This document shows positions 7,919 through 15,670 of a stretch of DNA of 64,000 nucleotides, in pieces. Position numbers and translations under genes: made by a program. The DNA is from an uncultured Collinsella sp. (lineage in GTDB: Bacteria > Actinomycetota > Coriobacteriia > Coriobacteriales > Coriobacteriaceae), in assembly GCA_900540855.1 (NCBI GenBank), contig UQHK01000008.1, positions 1 to 64,000 on the forward strand. Direction: 5' to 3'. Below the pieces are notes generated by a model. The model saw only the letters and a program-made list of their open reading frames with translations. It was not told the DNA's origin and searched no databases. Within the stretch, counting starts at the first letter, position 1, and each line of letters starts with the position of its first letter.

Positions 7919-8695
7919 CTAGAGCTTGTTGAGGGGTGGCTGCTTGAGCCGCTGAGACAGTGCTCTATTGTTGGGACAGTACGTGTCGAGCAGGGCGTGA
8001 AAGCGCTGATTGTGGCTCGGCTCGAGCAGATGGACGAGCTCGTGGGCGACAACCATGTCGAGGCATTCGACAGGGTAGGCGGCGAGCTCGCGCGCGATGC
8101 GAATGGCGCCGGTCTTGGGCGTGCATGATCCCCAGCGCGTTTTCATGCTGCGCACGGAGACGCGGGCCACGGTGACGCCCATTGCGATTTCGTACGCGTG
8201 CACCATATCGTACAGTGCCGTGGTGACCTCGGTTGCATAGAGCTGGTCGATACGGGCTTGGAGCTCATCGGACGTTAGGCCGTCGAGGATTGCGTGCCGC
8301 TTGGCCTGTGGGCCTTCGTCCGATTCATCGGTACCCATAAAACTTGCGAAGGTGGCCTGTTTGGGTCGCGGTGCGGGTGATGCAAAGTTGTGATCGAGTG
8401 CATCCTGTACCGTGATGGGCTTGCCCCAAAGTGCAATGATGGACGAGGGGCTGAGCGGCTCTCGTGCCGTCGCCTGACGTTGCTCGCGCTGGGCAAGTCG
8501 GCTGATAATCCAGGCGCTGTTGCGCTTCACAAACGCTTCGATACGCTCGCGGCTGGCGCCGATCGGTGCGCTGGCGTGGACCTCGCCGCTCGATGTGACG
8601 CGTAGGTTGAAGTTCTTGACGCGCTTTTTGGTAACGACGACGGGGATGGTCGTCCCATCCGGTCGGGATGCGGAAATCGTAAACTGCTGCGTCAA
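7919..8695 (-). CDS. YgjP-type zinc metallopeptidase-like hydrolase (DUF45/M48 fold)
   Basis: A cytoplasmic 258-residue protein of the YgjP family. The C-terminal third has the pattern RSMKTRWGSC, then VVAHELVHLLEPSHN with the HExxH zinc motif, then a downstream His/Asp region, as expected. The physiological substrate of this family is not established. The start is uncertain: I prefer the TTG at 8695, with GAAGGA six bases upstream. The ATG at 8728 lies inside an 11-bp hairpin (8719-8752) that would hide it. It converges on folB with only six bases between the two stops and lies downstream of the dipeptidase gene. Confidence 0.82.
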   Translation of the reverse strand: MTQQFTISASRPDGTTIPVVVTKKRVKNFNLRVTSSGEVHASAPIGASRERIEAFVKRNSAWIISRLAQREQRQATAREPLSPSSIIALWGKPITVQDALDHNFASPAPRPKQATFASFMGTDESDEGPQAKRHAILDGLTSDELQARIDQLYATEVTTALYDMVHAYEIAMGVTVARVSVRSMKTRWGSCTPKTGAIRIARELAAYPVECLDMVVAHELVHLLEPSHNQRFHALLDTYCPNNRALSQRLKQPPLNKL

Positions 8696-8718
8696 AAGCG
8701 GTCCTTCAGATCGGGGAC

Positions 8719-8752
8719 GGGCCGGCATGTCGACCGTTCGGCATGCCGGCCC
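8719..8752 (-). promoter_or_regulatory. Intergenic hairpin between dipeptidase and YgjP-like genes
   Basis: GGGCCGGCATG and CATGCCGGCCC form a perfect 11-bp stem with a 12-base loop. No T-run follows on the minus strand, so it is more likely a processing or attenuation structure than a simple terminator. Confidence 0.5.
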
Positions 8753-8769
8753 GCTCAAGGGATGTGAAA

Positions 8770-9783
8770 TTAATAACGCTCGAAGAAGGCAAGCGCGTTG
8801 TCGCTGCAGAGCTTTTGCATCACGGTCTTGCCAAAATGCTTGGAAAGCATGTTCTGGAACTCGGGCATCTTGCTGGCATCGGAGAGGAAAGCGGGCACCG
8901 TGGCGCCGTCCCAGTCGCCGCCGAGCGCGATGACGTCCTCGCCGCCCAGGTCGAGCCAGTGCTCGATATGCGCCGCCAGCTGGTCGAAGGTGACGTCTGC
9001 GGCGGTCTTGTCGGTTGCGTCGTTGGAAAGGAACTCGCTGCAGTAGTTGAGGCCGACGATGCCACCCATGTCGCGAATGGTGCGGAACTGGTCGTCGGTA
9101 AGGTTGCGTTTGGCGCCGCAAACCGCACGGGAGTTGGAGTGGCTGGCGACGAAGGGACGCGTGGCGCGGGCGGCGGCCTCGTCAAAGCACTCATCGTTGA
9201 GGTGGGAGACGTCGAGCACCATGCCGGCGTGCTCCATCTGCGTAAGCGCCTCGATGCCGGCGGCGGTGAGGCCGGCGTGGGTGTCGTGGCCGCTCGCGAG
9301 CGGTCCCTGCGCGTTCCAGCTGAGTGACGACATAAGCACGCCCAGGCTCTTGAGCACCTCGATCAGCGCGGGGTCCTCGGCAAAGAACGTGGCGTTTTCG
9401 ATGGTGTGGATGCAAGCGACCTTGCCGTCCTTGAGCGCGGGGCGAATGTCTGCGGCGCTGCGCACGTTGACCATACGGTCGTGGTTGAGCATTGCCTGGC
9501 CGCTCATATGCGCCATGATCTGCGCCTGGAAGCGCGCGGCGTGGGCGGTGGGAATCTCGTCGGGGACAAACGTGGCGAAGCACTGTGCCCACGGCGTGTT
9601 GCCGATCTTTGCGAGCGAGATGGCACAGGCGTTACCCTCGATGAGGTCGAAATCTTGCGGATGCGTTTCGTCGCCGGGGAAATAACCGTCGGTGCCGGCG
9701 GTAAAGCGCAGGTCGAGATCGAGCGTGGCCCAGCCGATTCGGTCGGCAGTGTCGCAGTGTAGGTCAAATACGGGATATGCCAT
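8770..9783 (-). CDS. Membrane dipeptidase family (M19) peptidase
   Basis: Zinc-dependent dipeptidase of the renal dipeptidase fold, which splits L,D- or L,L-dipeptides. The 337-residue protein opens with FDLHCDTADR (first metal ligands His-X-Asp), has VLDVSHLND in the middle, FVASHSNSRAVC with a further His, and LGGDWDG near the C-terminus. There is no signal peptide or transmembrane segment, so it is probably cytosolic. The ATG at 9783 follows a strong GGAGGAACC SD. It is divergent from the slyD-like gene and lies upstream of the YgjP-like gene on the same strand. Confidence 0.92.
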   Translation of the reverse strand: MAYPVFDLHCDTADRIGWATLDLDLRFTAGTDGYFPGDETHPQDFDLIEGNACAISLAKIGNTPWAQCFATFVPDEIPTAHAARFQAQIMAHMSGQAMLNHDRMVNVRSAADIRPALKDGKVACIHTIENATFFAEDPALIEVLKSLGVLMSSLSWNAQGPLASGHDTHAGLTAAGIEALTQMEHAGMVLDVSHLNDECFDEAAARATRPFVASHSNSRAVCGAKRNLTDDQFRTIRDMGGIVGLNYCSEFLSNDATDKTAADVTFDQLAAHIEHWLDLGGEDVIALGGDWDGATVPAFLSDASKMPEFQNMLSKHFGKTVMQKLCSDNALAFFERY

Positions 9784-9903
9784 GGTTCCTCCGGTTGCAG
9801 CGTTTCTTTGCAAACTGTCATTGAATTGTATGACTAGGGTATAGTTAGCGCCATATGTTCACGGCGGCCCGCGTTGTGCGCCGCCCTTATCACGGAGGTT
9901 ACC

Positions 9904-10332
9904 ATGTCCAACCAGGGCAAGAAGGTCAAGACCCATTATCGCGGCACGCTCGATGACGGCACGCAGTTCGATAGCTCCTACGATCGCGGCGAGCCGCTGG
10001 AGTTCACCTGCGGCGCCGGTCAGATGATCAAGGGCTTCGACGCCGCTGTTGTCGACATGCAGGTGGGCGAGAAGAAGACCGTGCACATTCCTGCTGCCGA
10101 TGCCTACGGCGAGCACAATCCCGAGATGGTTCTGACCTTCCCGGCCGAACAGGTTCCCAACATCGAGCAGATCGAGAAGGGCATGAAGCTTTTCCTGTCC
10201 ACGCCGAGCGGTATGCCCGTTCCCGCCGTGGTCATCGACGTAACGCCCGAGGCTGTGACGCTCGACGCCAACCACGAGCTGGCCGGCAAGGACCTCAACT
10301 TTGATATCGAGCTCGTTGAGGTCGAGGGTTAG
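9904..10332 (+). CDS. FKBP-type peptidyl-prolyl isomerase, SlyD-like
   Basis: Cis-trans prolyl isomerase and chaperone in the cytoplasm. The 142-residue protein has the FKBP core (THYRGTLDDGTQFDSS, then FTCGAGQMIKGFD) with an inserted flap domain from about residues 68 to 120 and the SlyD signature DANHELAGKDLNF. The His/Cys-rich metal-binding tail of enterobacterial SlyD is missing; the protein stops at VEVEG. ATG 9904 has GGAGG at the right distance. The next gene, a UreE-like protein, starts three bases after the stop, which suggests a shared role. Confidence 0.93.
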   Translation: MSNQGKKVKTHYRGTLDDGTQFDSSYDRGEPLEFTCGAGQMIKGFDAAVVDMQVGEKKTVHIPAADAYGEHNPEMVLTFPAEQVPNIEQIEKGMKLFLSTPSGMPVPAVVIDVTPEAVTLDANHELAGKDLNFDIELVEVEG

Positions 10333-10335
10333 AGT

Positions 10336-10914
10336 ATGCCTGAACGCTTGGTTTCGACGACATGCTTGGGAAATCTCAACGATCCGTCCTATGAACTCCT
10401 GCTTCGCCGGAAGTTGGGCGGCGTCTTTGAAGTTGACGAGCTACTGTTCGATTGGGACCGGGCTGATGTATGCGCGTTTGCGGGCGTGACGGAGCTGGGG
10501 CGCACGATCGATGTTCGGCTGGATGCTGCCGACGGCGGTCGTCTTGCCGATGGCGACGTGCTCGCCATCGACCGTTCGGGCATGGTGCCCGTGGCGGTTG
10601 TCGTGCGCCTGCGCAGCGCCGAGGTTTATTTGGTCGAAGTCGACCGCATGGATCCGATTGCGCTCGCGCATGCGTGCTGGGAGATCGGCAATATGCACGC
10701 GCCGCTTTTCCGAGGCGATTCGGACGAGCATACCGTGCGCATGTATACGCCGGTGCAGCCTGTTTTGGGCCGCATGCTCCGGGGCGTCGAGGGTGTTCGG
10801 CTCTCGGTGGTTACCCGTGAACTCGATGCGGACCGGCGCTTTGCATCGAGTGCGGCGGAGGCCGTCGTGAGCATGGCTCCCGACTTTACCATCGTAAAAA
10901 AGACGCGCGGCTAA
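10336..10914 (+). CDS. Stand-alone UreE-like metallochaperone homologue
   Basis: A 192-residue protein whose N-terminal half follows the UreE beta-domain pattern (GRTIDVRLDA, LADGDVLAID) and whose C-terminal half holds ACWEIGNMHAPLF, the counterpart of the GNRH-containing segment of UreE that includes the conserved His. UreE delivers nickel to urease, yet no urease gene is present here, and the C-terminal His-rich tail is absent. Coupling to a SlyD-like gene hints at nickel or other metal delivery to a different enzyme, but this is inference. The homology itself is moderate, judged by eye. Confidence 0.6.
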   Translation: MPERLVSTTCLGNLNDPSYELLLRRKLGGVFEVDELLFDWDRADVCAFAGVTELGRTIDVRLDAADGGRLADGDVLAIDRSGMVPVAVVVRLRSAEVYLVEVDRMDPIALAHACWEIGNMHAPLFRGDSDEHTVRMYTPVQPVLGRMLRGVEGVRLSVVTRELDADRRFASSAAEAVVSMAPDFTIVKKTRG

Positions 10915-10996
10915 GCGCGTATATACGCAAGGCGGGCTTTGAGGGGCGACCAATCAAGGTCCGTCTTGCTGTTGATAGGAGGCTTTGGGGAAGCAT

Positions 10997-11794
10997 ATGG
11001 GTCTTGAGGGAATCAAGCTGATTGCATGCGATTTGGACGGCACGTTGCTGCATCCGGGGGAGCGCGAGCCGCGTTCCGAGGCCTTTGAACTCATCGATGA
11101 ACTGCATCGTCGCGGTATCGTGTTTATGCCGGCGAGCGGCCGTCAATATGCGAGCTTGCGCTACCTGTTTGCCCCGGTGGCCGATGAGCTCGCCTATGTA
11201 TGCGAAAACGGAGCCCTGGTGATGAGCGAGGGGCGTGCCGTTGTCAAGCGCTCTATGGAGCGTGACCTGGCGATGGATATCGCGAATGCCGTGGTCGCCT
11301 ACCCCCATGCCGACGTTACCCTTTCCTGCGAGGGGCACCTCTACACCATAAGCGGCAACGATGCGTTCGTCGACCATTTGCGCTATGAGGTCCACTGCGA
11401 TGTGGCGGTGGTCGGCCGTCCCGAGGACATCGACGAGGACGTCATTAAGATTGCCTTCCAGATGCCCGAGGTGGATCAGCCGGCGGCCCTGGAGTATTTC
11501 GAGCGCCTCTTTAGCGACCGTGTTGACGTGATGACGTCGGGAACCGAATGGACGGACTTTATCGGTTTCGGTTCGGGCAAGGGCTCCGCGCTTGCCGATT
11601 ACGGTCGTGCCCTGGGTATTTCGCCCGATGAGATGATGGCGTTTGGCGATAACGAAAACGACCGCGACATGCTCAACGTAGTGGGCCATCCTTATCTAAT
11701 GGAGAGCTGCAATCCCTCTATGCGCGGCATCAACGACCACGTCCGCTACGTGCGCACGGTCGAAGAGGAGCTGCGCCGTCTGCTCGCCGAGTAG
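10997..11794 (+). CDS. HAD-superfamily (Cof-type, IIB) phosphatase
   Basis: A 265-residue sugar-phosphate or flavin-phosphate phosphatase candidate. Motif I is CDLDGTLLHPG at residues 10-20 with the nucleophile Asp, motif II is PASGRQ, motif III is a Lys in SGKGSAL and motif IV is FGDNENDRDML. The IIB cap lies between motifs II and III. The ATG at 10997 is used; an upstream TTG at 10985 is too close to the AGGAGG. Substrate unknown. It converges on the Fur-type gene. Confidence 0.88.
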   Translation: MGLEGIKLIACDLDGTLLHPGEREPRSEAFELIDELHRRGIVFMPASGRQYASLRYLFAPVADELAYVCENGALVMSEGRAVVKRSMERDLAMDIANAVVAYPHADVTLSCEGHLYTISGNDAFVDHLRYEVHCDVAVVGRPEDIDEDVIKIAFQMPEVDQPAALEYFERLFSDRVDVMTSGTEWTDFIGFGSGKGSALADYGRALGISPDEMMAFGDNENDRDMLNVVGHPYLMESCNPSMRGINDHVRYVRTVEEELRRLLAE

Positions 11795-11870
11795 GTTTTC
11801 GGGACATACCTAGAAATCTATTTTTTGCTGCAAAGTGCGAAAAGGTGGATTTAAGGCATGTTCCAAACAT

Positions 11871-12251
11871 TTACCGGCAGTCGGGGCAGAGACCCTCGAA
11901 GATGGTGTAGTGCGACGTGACGTGCCAGCCGATTTGCTCGGACGCCTTGGCGTCGATCTGGGCATCGAAGGGGAGCGGTACGTCGATGACGCGGCTGCAC
12001 GAGGTGCAGATGATATGTGCGTGCGGCTCGATGGTGCGATCGAAGCGACTTCCGCCCGGCGTCTTGATGGAGAGAATCTCGCCGGCGTCGGCCAAGAGAT
12101 TGAGGTTGCGGTAGACCGTACCGCGGCTGATTTTGTCATCCTGCGCGCGCACGACGTTGTAGATTTCGTCGGCGGTGGGATGGTTATAGCTTTGGCGCAC
12201 GGCGTCAAGAACCAGCTTTCGCTGCCTGGTATTCCTTCTTTGCACCGCCAT
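11871..12251 (-). CDS. Fur/PerR-family metal-dependent transcriptional regulator
   Basis: A 126-residue DNA-binding repressor of the Fur family. The winged helix occupies about residues 1-80 with the recognition segment KISRGTVYRNLNLL. Two CxxC pairs (CTSC near 93 and CPDC at the C-terminus) should bind structural zinc, and the HAHIIC segment supplies regulatory metal ligands. The spacing and small size fit PerR better than Fur, but sensing of peroxide versus metal cannot be decided. A dyad TTAG-N9-CTAA at 12300-12316 lies about 50 bases upstream and could be an autoregulatory site. Confidence 0.88.
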   Translation of the reverse strand: MAVQRRNTRQRKLVLDAVRQSYNHPTADEIYNVVRAQDDKISRGTVYRNLNLLADAGEILSIKTPGGSRFDRTIEPHAHIICTSCSRVIDVPLPFDAQIDAKASEQIGWHVTSHYTIFEGLCPDCR

Positions 12252-12299
12252 GCGCCTCGCCTCTTTTCTATTAACGGTCGTAGGTAAATGATACCGTAT

Positions 12300-12316
12300 T
12301 TAGCACACAATACTAA
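12300..12316 (-). promoter_or_regulatory. Possible operator of the Fur/PerR gene
   Basis: TTAGCACACAATACTAA has dyad ends TTAG/CTAA separated by nine bases. On the minus strand a possible -10 TATCAT lies downstream. It overlaps the last codon of the acylphosphatase gene. Match to a PerR box is only partial. Confidence 0.35.
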
Positions 12317-12723
12317 TAACGAGGCGTGAAACCGTCTTCATTGGCAAGTGGGGCTCGAGCCTGGGCGTCTGCGAGGCGAAAACGCGTTCCCATGCGCTCG
12401 TAGGAGGCATGAAGCGCTTCGAGATGAGATAGGATATTTGCCGGAGCTCCCTGTATCTCCATCTCGACTGAGCCGTCTTCCATGTTACGCACCCAGCCGG
12501 TGAGCGCGCGTGCCTGCGCGAGGTTGGTGTTGGTAAAGCGAAAGCCAACGCCCTGGACTTGCCCCGCCCAGCGCAGGAAATAGCGCAGGGGAGTGTCTTG
12601 AGTGGCCTCGTCGCTTGCGAGCACAGTAAGCCTGCGGCGCAGCTCGAGCTCGACGTTTGATGGTTTTTGAGGTTCTCGACTGCCGCCGGTGACGCTGGAG
12701 AAGAACGTATCGAAGAGGCCCAT
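12313..12723 (-). CDS. Acylphosphatase with N-terminal extension
   Basis: Hydrolyses the carboxyl-phosphate bond of acylphosphates. The catalytic fold covers about residues 46-136: RWAGQVQGVGFRFTN contains the phosphate-binding loop and catalytic Arg, and LTGWVRNMEDGSVEM the catalytic Asn. The first 45 residues (MGLFDTFFSSVTGG onward) are an extension not found in ordinary 90-residue acylphosphatases and include a charged helix-like stretch. The start ATG 12723 lies two bases after the stop of the upstream oxidoreductase gene, so the two are coupled. Confidence 0.88.
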   Translation of the reverse strand: MGLFDTFFSSVTGGSREPQKPSNVELELRRRLTVLASDEATQDTPLRYFLRWAGQVQGVGFRFTNTNLAQARALTGWVRNMEDGSVEMEIQGAPANILSHLEALHASYERMGTRFRLADAQARAPLANEDGFTPRY

Positions 12724-12725
12724 CG

Positions 12726-13832
12726 CTATGCCTGCTTGCCTGCGTCGGCCGGGAAGGTTATGCCGGCCTGCTGGCGCACGGCATCCATGATGCGCAGCGA
12801 GACGAGCGTGACATCGCGGTAGTGACCAAGTTCGTGACGTCCCGCCGGGGTCTCCCAAATCTCTTCCTTAACGTTATCGATGCCGCCGATGGCGGTGATA
12901 AAGTCTGTGAGTTCGTATTCCATAGTGTTGCTCGATTTGGGCAGGTCGAGCACGCGGCCGTTGTCGCCCTGTTCGCGCGGTGCCACGGTCGCCGAGCCGC
13001 GTACGACATCGCCGCGATAGTCGATGCGGACGTTGCGGGGCGTGGACAGATGGTCGATCTGGATAGTGCCACGCTCGCCTTCGATCTGCGAGGGCAGCAG
13101 GTCATTCGTTATTTTGGAGTGCGCGAGCTCGACGGAGATACGGCCACCGCCGTAGCTGGCGAGGATGGAACCGCAGCCGTCGATGGGGCCGTGCGTGAGC
13201 TGTCGCGTGGCGGGGTCGAGCAGAGTAGCCATGCTCGTAAGGCCGGAGGGCATGCCGAAAATCTCGACCATGGGCTCGACGGTGTAGACGCCAATGTCCA
13301 TGAGGGAACCCGATGCCATATTGCAGTCGAAGATATTGGTGGCGCGTCCCGCGAGAATCTCGTTGTAGCGCGAGGAATATTTGCCAAAGCGCAATGAGGC
13401 GCGGCGGATGGGGGCGATCTCGCCTAGGGCGTCCTCGATGGCGTGGAAGGCGGGGTCGTGGAGGGGACGCATGGCCTCGAGGGCCACGACACCTGCTGCC
13501 TCGGCAGCGCGGAAGACTTCCAGCGCCTGCGCTTCGGTGGCGCAGAAGGGCTTCTCGACGATGACGTGCTTGCCACCGGCGATGCAGGCAAGGGCCTGCT
13601 CGTAGTGAAGTGCGTTAGGGCTGCCGATATAGACGGCGTCGACGTCGGCGGCTGCCGCGAGCTCATCGAGTGAAGTAAAGTTTCGCTCGCCACCGCGCTC
13701 GGCGGTAAAGGCGGCGCCGCGATCTGCATCGCGCGAGAGCGTGCCCACAAACGCAGCTTGGTCGTTGGCGTTGACGACCTGGATAAAGTCGTCGGTAATC
13801 ATAGATGTGCCGATGGTCGCTATACGCAGCAT
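12726..13832 (-). CDS. Gfo/Idh/MocA-family NAD(P)-dependent oxidoreductase
   Basis: A 368-residue dehydrogenase. The Rossmann domain starts at RIATIGTSMITDDF and includes the family motif VIVEKPFC near residue 92; the second half has the DIGVYTVEPM segment typical of the substrate-binding domain. The first glycine motif is unusual (GTSMITD instead of GxGxxG), as in some inositol/trihydrobiphenyl-type members. Substrate unknown, probably a sugar or cyclitol. ATG 13832 has GAGGGGGA as SD. Co-transcribed with the acylphosphatase gene. Confidence 0.85.
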   Translation of the reverse strand: MLRIATIGTSMITDDFIQVVNANDQAAFVGTLSRDADRGAAFTAERGGERNFTSLDELAAAADVDAVYIGSPNALHYEQALACIAGGKHVIVEKPFCATEAQALEVFRAAEAAGVVALEAMRPLHDPAFHAIEDALGEIAPIRRASLRFGKYSSRYNEILAGRATNIFDCNMASGSLMDIGVYTVEPMVEIFGMPSGLTSMATLLDPATRQLTHGPIDGCGSILASYGGGRISVELAHSKITNDLLPSQIEGERGTIQIDHLSTPRNVRIDYRGDVVRGSATVAPREQGDNGRVLDLPKSSNTMEYELTDFITAIGGIDNVKEEIWETPAGRHELGHYRDVTLVSLRIMDAVRQQAGITFPADAGKQA

Positions 13833-13907
13833 GTATCCCCCTCGTGCCGTTCGGTTTACAGGATGAGTGTAGCGCGAGGAGGCAGGAAATAGCGTGCGAA
13901 AATGCCG

Positions 13908-14393
13908 TTACAGGTCGCTCTCGTTAAAGCCAGTGTCGATATCGAGGTTGCTGCCGTCGGCCGCCGTGGTGGCAAGTTCGTCGCAGCGCTCGTTGAGCTC
14001 ATGGCCGGCGTGACCCTTAACCCAGATGAACTCAATCTTGTGTTTGCTTTTGGCGGTGAGTAGGCGCTCCCACAGATCGCGGTTCTTGACAGGCTGCTTG
14101 TTGGCGGTCTTCCAACCGCGTTTTTTCCATCCGTCAATCCAGTGCTTGTTGAAGGCGTTGACGACGTATTGCGAATCGGAATGGACTTCGACCTCGCAGG
14201 GGCGGTTGAGTGCCTCGAGCGCCACGATAACCGCCATGAGTTCCATGCGGTTGTTGGTGGTCTTGGCGTAGCCGCGCGAGAGCTCGGAGGTAAAGGTCTT
14301 GCCGGCGGGGTTGGTGTATTTGAGCACGGCGCCGTAGCCGCCGCGTCCCGGATTTGATCGGGCCGAGCCGTCGGTATAGATGATGACCTTCAC
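13908..14393 (-). CDS. rnhA: Ribonuclease HI
   Basis: Cleaves RNA in RNA-DNA hybrids during replication and repair. The 161-residue protein shows the catalytic set: Asp in IYTDGSARSN, Glu in NNRMELMAV, Asp in HSDSQYVV, and His/Asp in the KGHAGHELNERCDELA segment. It starts at GTG 14393 after AAAGGAAG. The length is close to the E. coli enzyme (155). Confidence 0.96.
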   Translation of the reverse strand: MKVIIYTDGSARSNPGRGGYGAVLKYTNPAGKTFTSELSRGYAKTTNNRMELMAVIVALEALNRPCEVEVHSDSQYVVNAFNKHWIDGWKKRGWKTANKQPVKNRDLWERLLTAKSKHKIEFIWVKGHAGHELNERCDELATTAADGSNLDIDTGFNESDL

Positions 14394-14456
14394 GGGCTTC
14401 CTTTCGTTGAGTGCGTTTCATGTGAGTGACCATTGTAGCGCCATGCCCGCCGGGGG

Positions 14457-15395
14457 CTAGCAATCTATGATTTCTGCCCCGTCTTCCGACAGTTGGTTGG
14501 CATGGATGATGCGGTTGAGCTCGTCGAGGTATTGTTGCAAGAGGGGAGAGGGCTTGCGCTCGTCGTGCATGATATAGCCTACGTGCATCGTTGGGGCGTC
14601 TGCTAACGGGATCGATGCCATACCCCATTGCATTTCATTGGAGAGGACGCCGGTCGACAGGGTGTAACCGTTCGACGTGATAAGTAAGTTGGTAAGTGTT
14701 CCGCGGTCCGAGATTCGTATGTTGCGGTCGCAAGGGATATAGCTAAAAGGTTCCTCGGCGTAATAGAAGGAGTTTGAGGTTCCCTGCTCAAAGCTGTAGC
14801 GCGTATAGGGCGTGAGGTCGGCAAGGGACAGCTGCGGGCGGCGTGCGAGCGGGTGGCGCTCGCTAACGAAGACGTGGACCGTCGCGTCGAAGAGGGGATG
14901 GAAGCTTGCGCGGGCATCGGCGAAGGCCTTCTGCAGAACGCGGGCGTTAAAGTCATCCAGATACAGAATGCCGATATCGCTGCGAAACGCACGGACGTCA
15001 TCGATGATCTGCGATGTGGTGGTCTCGCGCATGATGAACTCGAACTTGCTGTCGCGGCAGCGCTCGACTACGTTGACAAAGGCCTCGACCGAAAAGGCGT
15101 AGTGCTGGGCGGAAATGGCGAGGCGGGCTTGCGGGGTGCCACCGTCCTCGTAGCGTGCCTCGAGCATGTCGGCCTGCTCTACGACCTGGCGCGCATAGCC
15201 CAAAAGCTCGGTGCCGTCGTTGGTGAGCGTGACGCCGCGGCTGGAGCGCGTAAAGATCTCCAGATGGAGCTCTTGTTCTAGGCTTTTGACGGCGTTTGAG
15301 ATGTTGGACTGAGCGGTATAGAGGCGCTGAGCTGCGGCGTTGATTGAGCCGGACTCTGCCACGGCGATAAGAAAACGAAGCTGCTGGAGTGTCAT
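14457..15395 (-). CDS. LysR-family transcriptional regulator, probable regulator of sulfur assimilation
   Basis: A 312-residue LysR-type regulator. The N-terminal winged helix (residues 1-60) reads LRFLIAVAESGSINAAAQRL with AQSNISNAVKSLE as the recognition helix; an effector domain fills the rest. It is divergent from the O-acetylhomoserine sulfhydrylase gene across a 275-base gap, the usual arrangement for a regulator and its target, so control by a sulfur metabolite is inferred. The gap holds the palindrome GATAGCTATC near 15411, a plausible T-N11-A type site. Confidence 0.88.
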   Translation of the reverse strand: MTLQQLRFLIAVAESGSINAAAQRLYTAQSNISNAVKSLEQELHLEIFTRSSRGVTLTNDGTELLGYARQVVEQADMLEARYEDGGTPQARLAISAQHYAFSVEAFVNVVERCRDSKFEFIMRETTTSQIIDDVRAFRSDIGILYLDDFNARVLQKAFADARASFHPLFDATVHVFVSERHPLARRPQLSLADLTPYTRYSFEQGTSNSFYYAEEPFSYIPCDRNIRISDRGTLTNLLITSNGYTLSTGVLSNEMQWGMASIPLADAPTMHVGYIMHDERKPSPLLQQYLDELNRIIHANQLSEDGAEIIDC

Positions 15396-15554
15396 CGGTG
15401 CCCGTCCTTTCGATAGCTATCTAAAAAACCGATAACAGGTTAGCGCTTTTAAGTGATTGACCGAGCGAAACAATGCTCGTACTATTCAAAACACACAAAG
15501 GCGGTAGGTAATTAAGCCGACCACGGAACCGGGATGTCAAAAGGAGGACCGCAT

Positions 15555-15608
15555 ATGAACTGCTTACCAAGACGAATGCCGGGCTCCTGTTTGCGCCCGT
15601 CGGCGTGA
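15555..15608 (+). CDS. 17-residue leader peptide (upstream ORF) before metY
   Basis: ATG 15555 follows a near-perfect SD (AGGAGG at 15542-15547) and opens a frame MNCLPRRMPGSCLRPSA ending at TGA 15608, 63 bases before the metY start. Cys codons are at positions 3 and 12. Hairpin partners CTCCTG (in the ORF) and CAGGAG (just after it) could couple its translation to downstream expression. A cysteine-responsive leader is plausible by analogy with Cys-containing uORFs ahead of sulfur genes in mycobacteria; nothing here proves it. Confidence 0.5.
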   Translation: MNCLPRRMPGSCLRPSA

Positions 15609-15670
15609 TCAGGAGACAGCGACTTACTTCTCTCTTTTTTATTTACTTTCGTTCGATCAAGGAGATCATC

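Noticed and set aside
8820..9327. Plus-strand frames opposite the dipeptidase gene
   Set aside because: Shadows of a clear M19 peptidase; no SD and antisense-type composition.
15396..15670. Possible SAM riboswitch upstream of metY
   Set aside because: None of the S-box landmarks is present; the leader holds a uORF instead.
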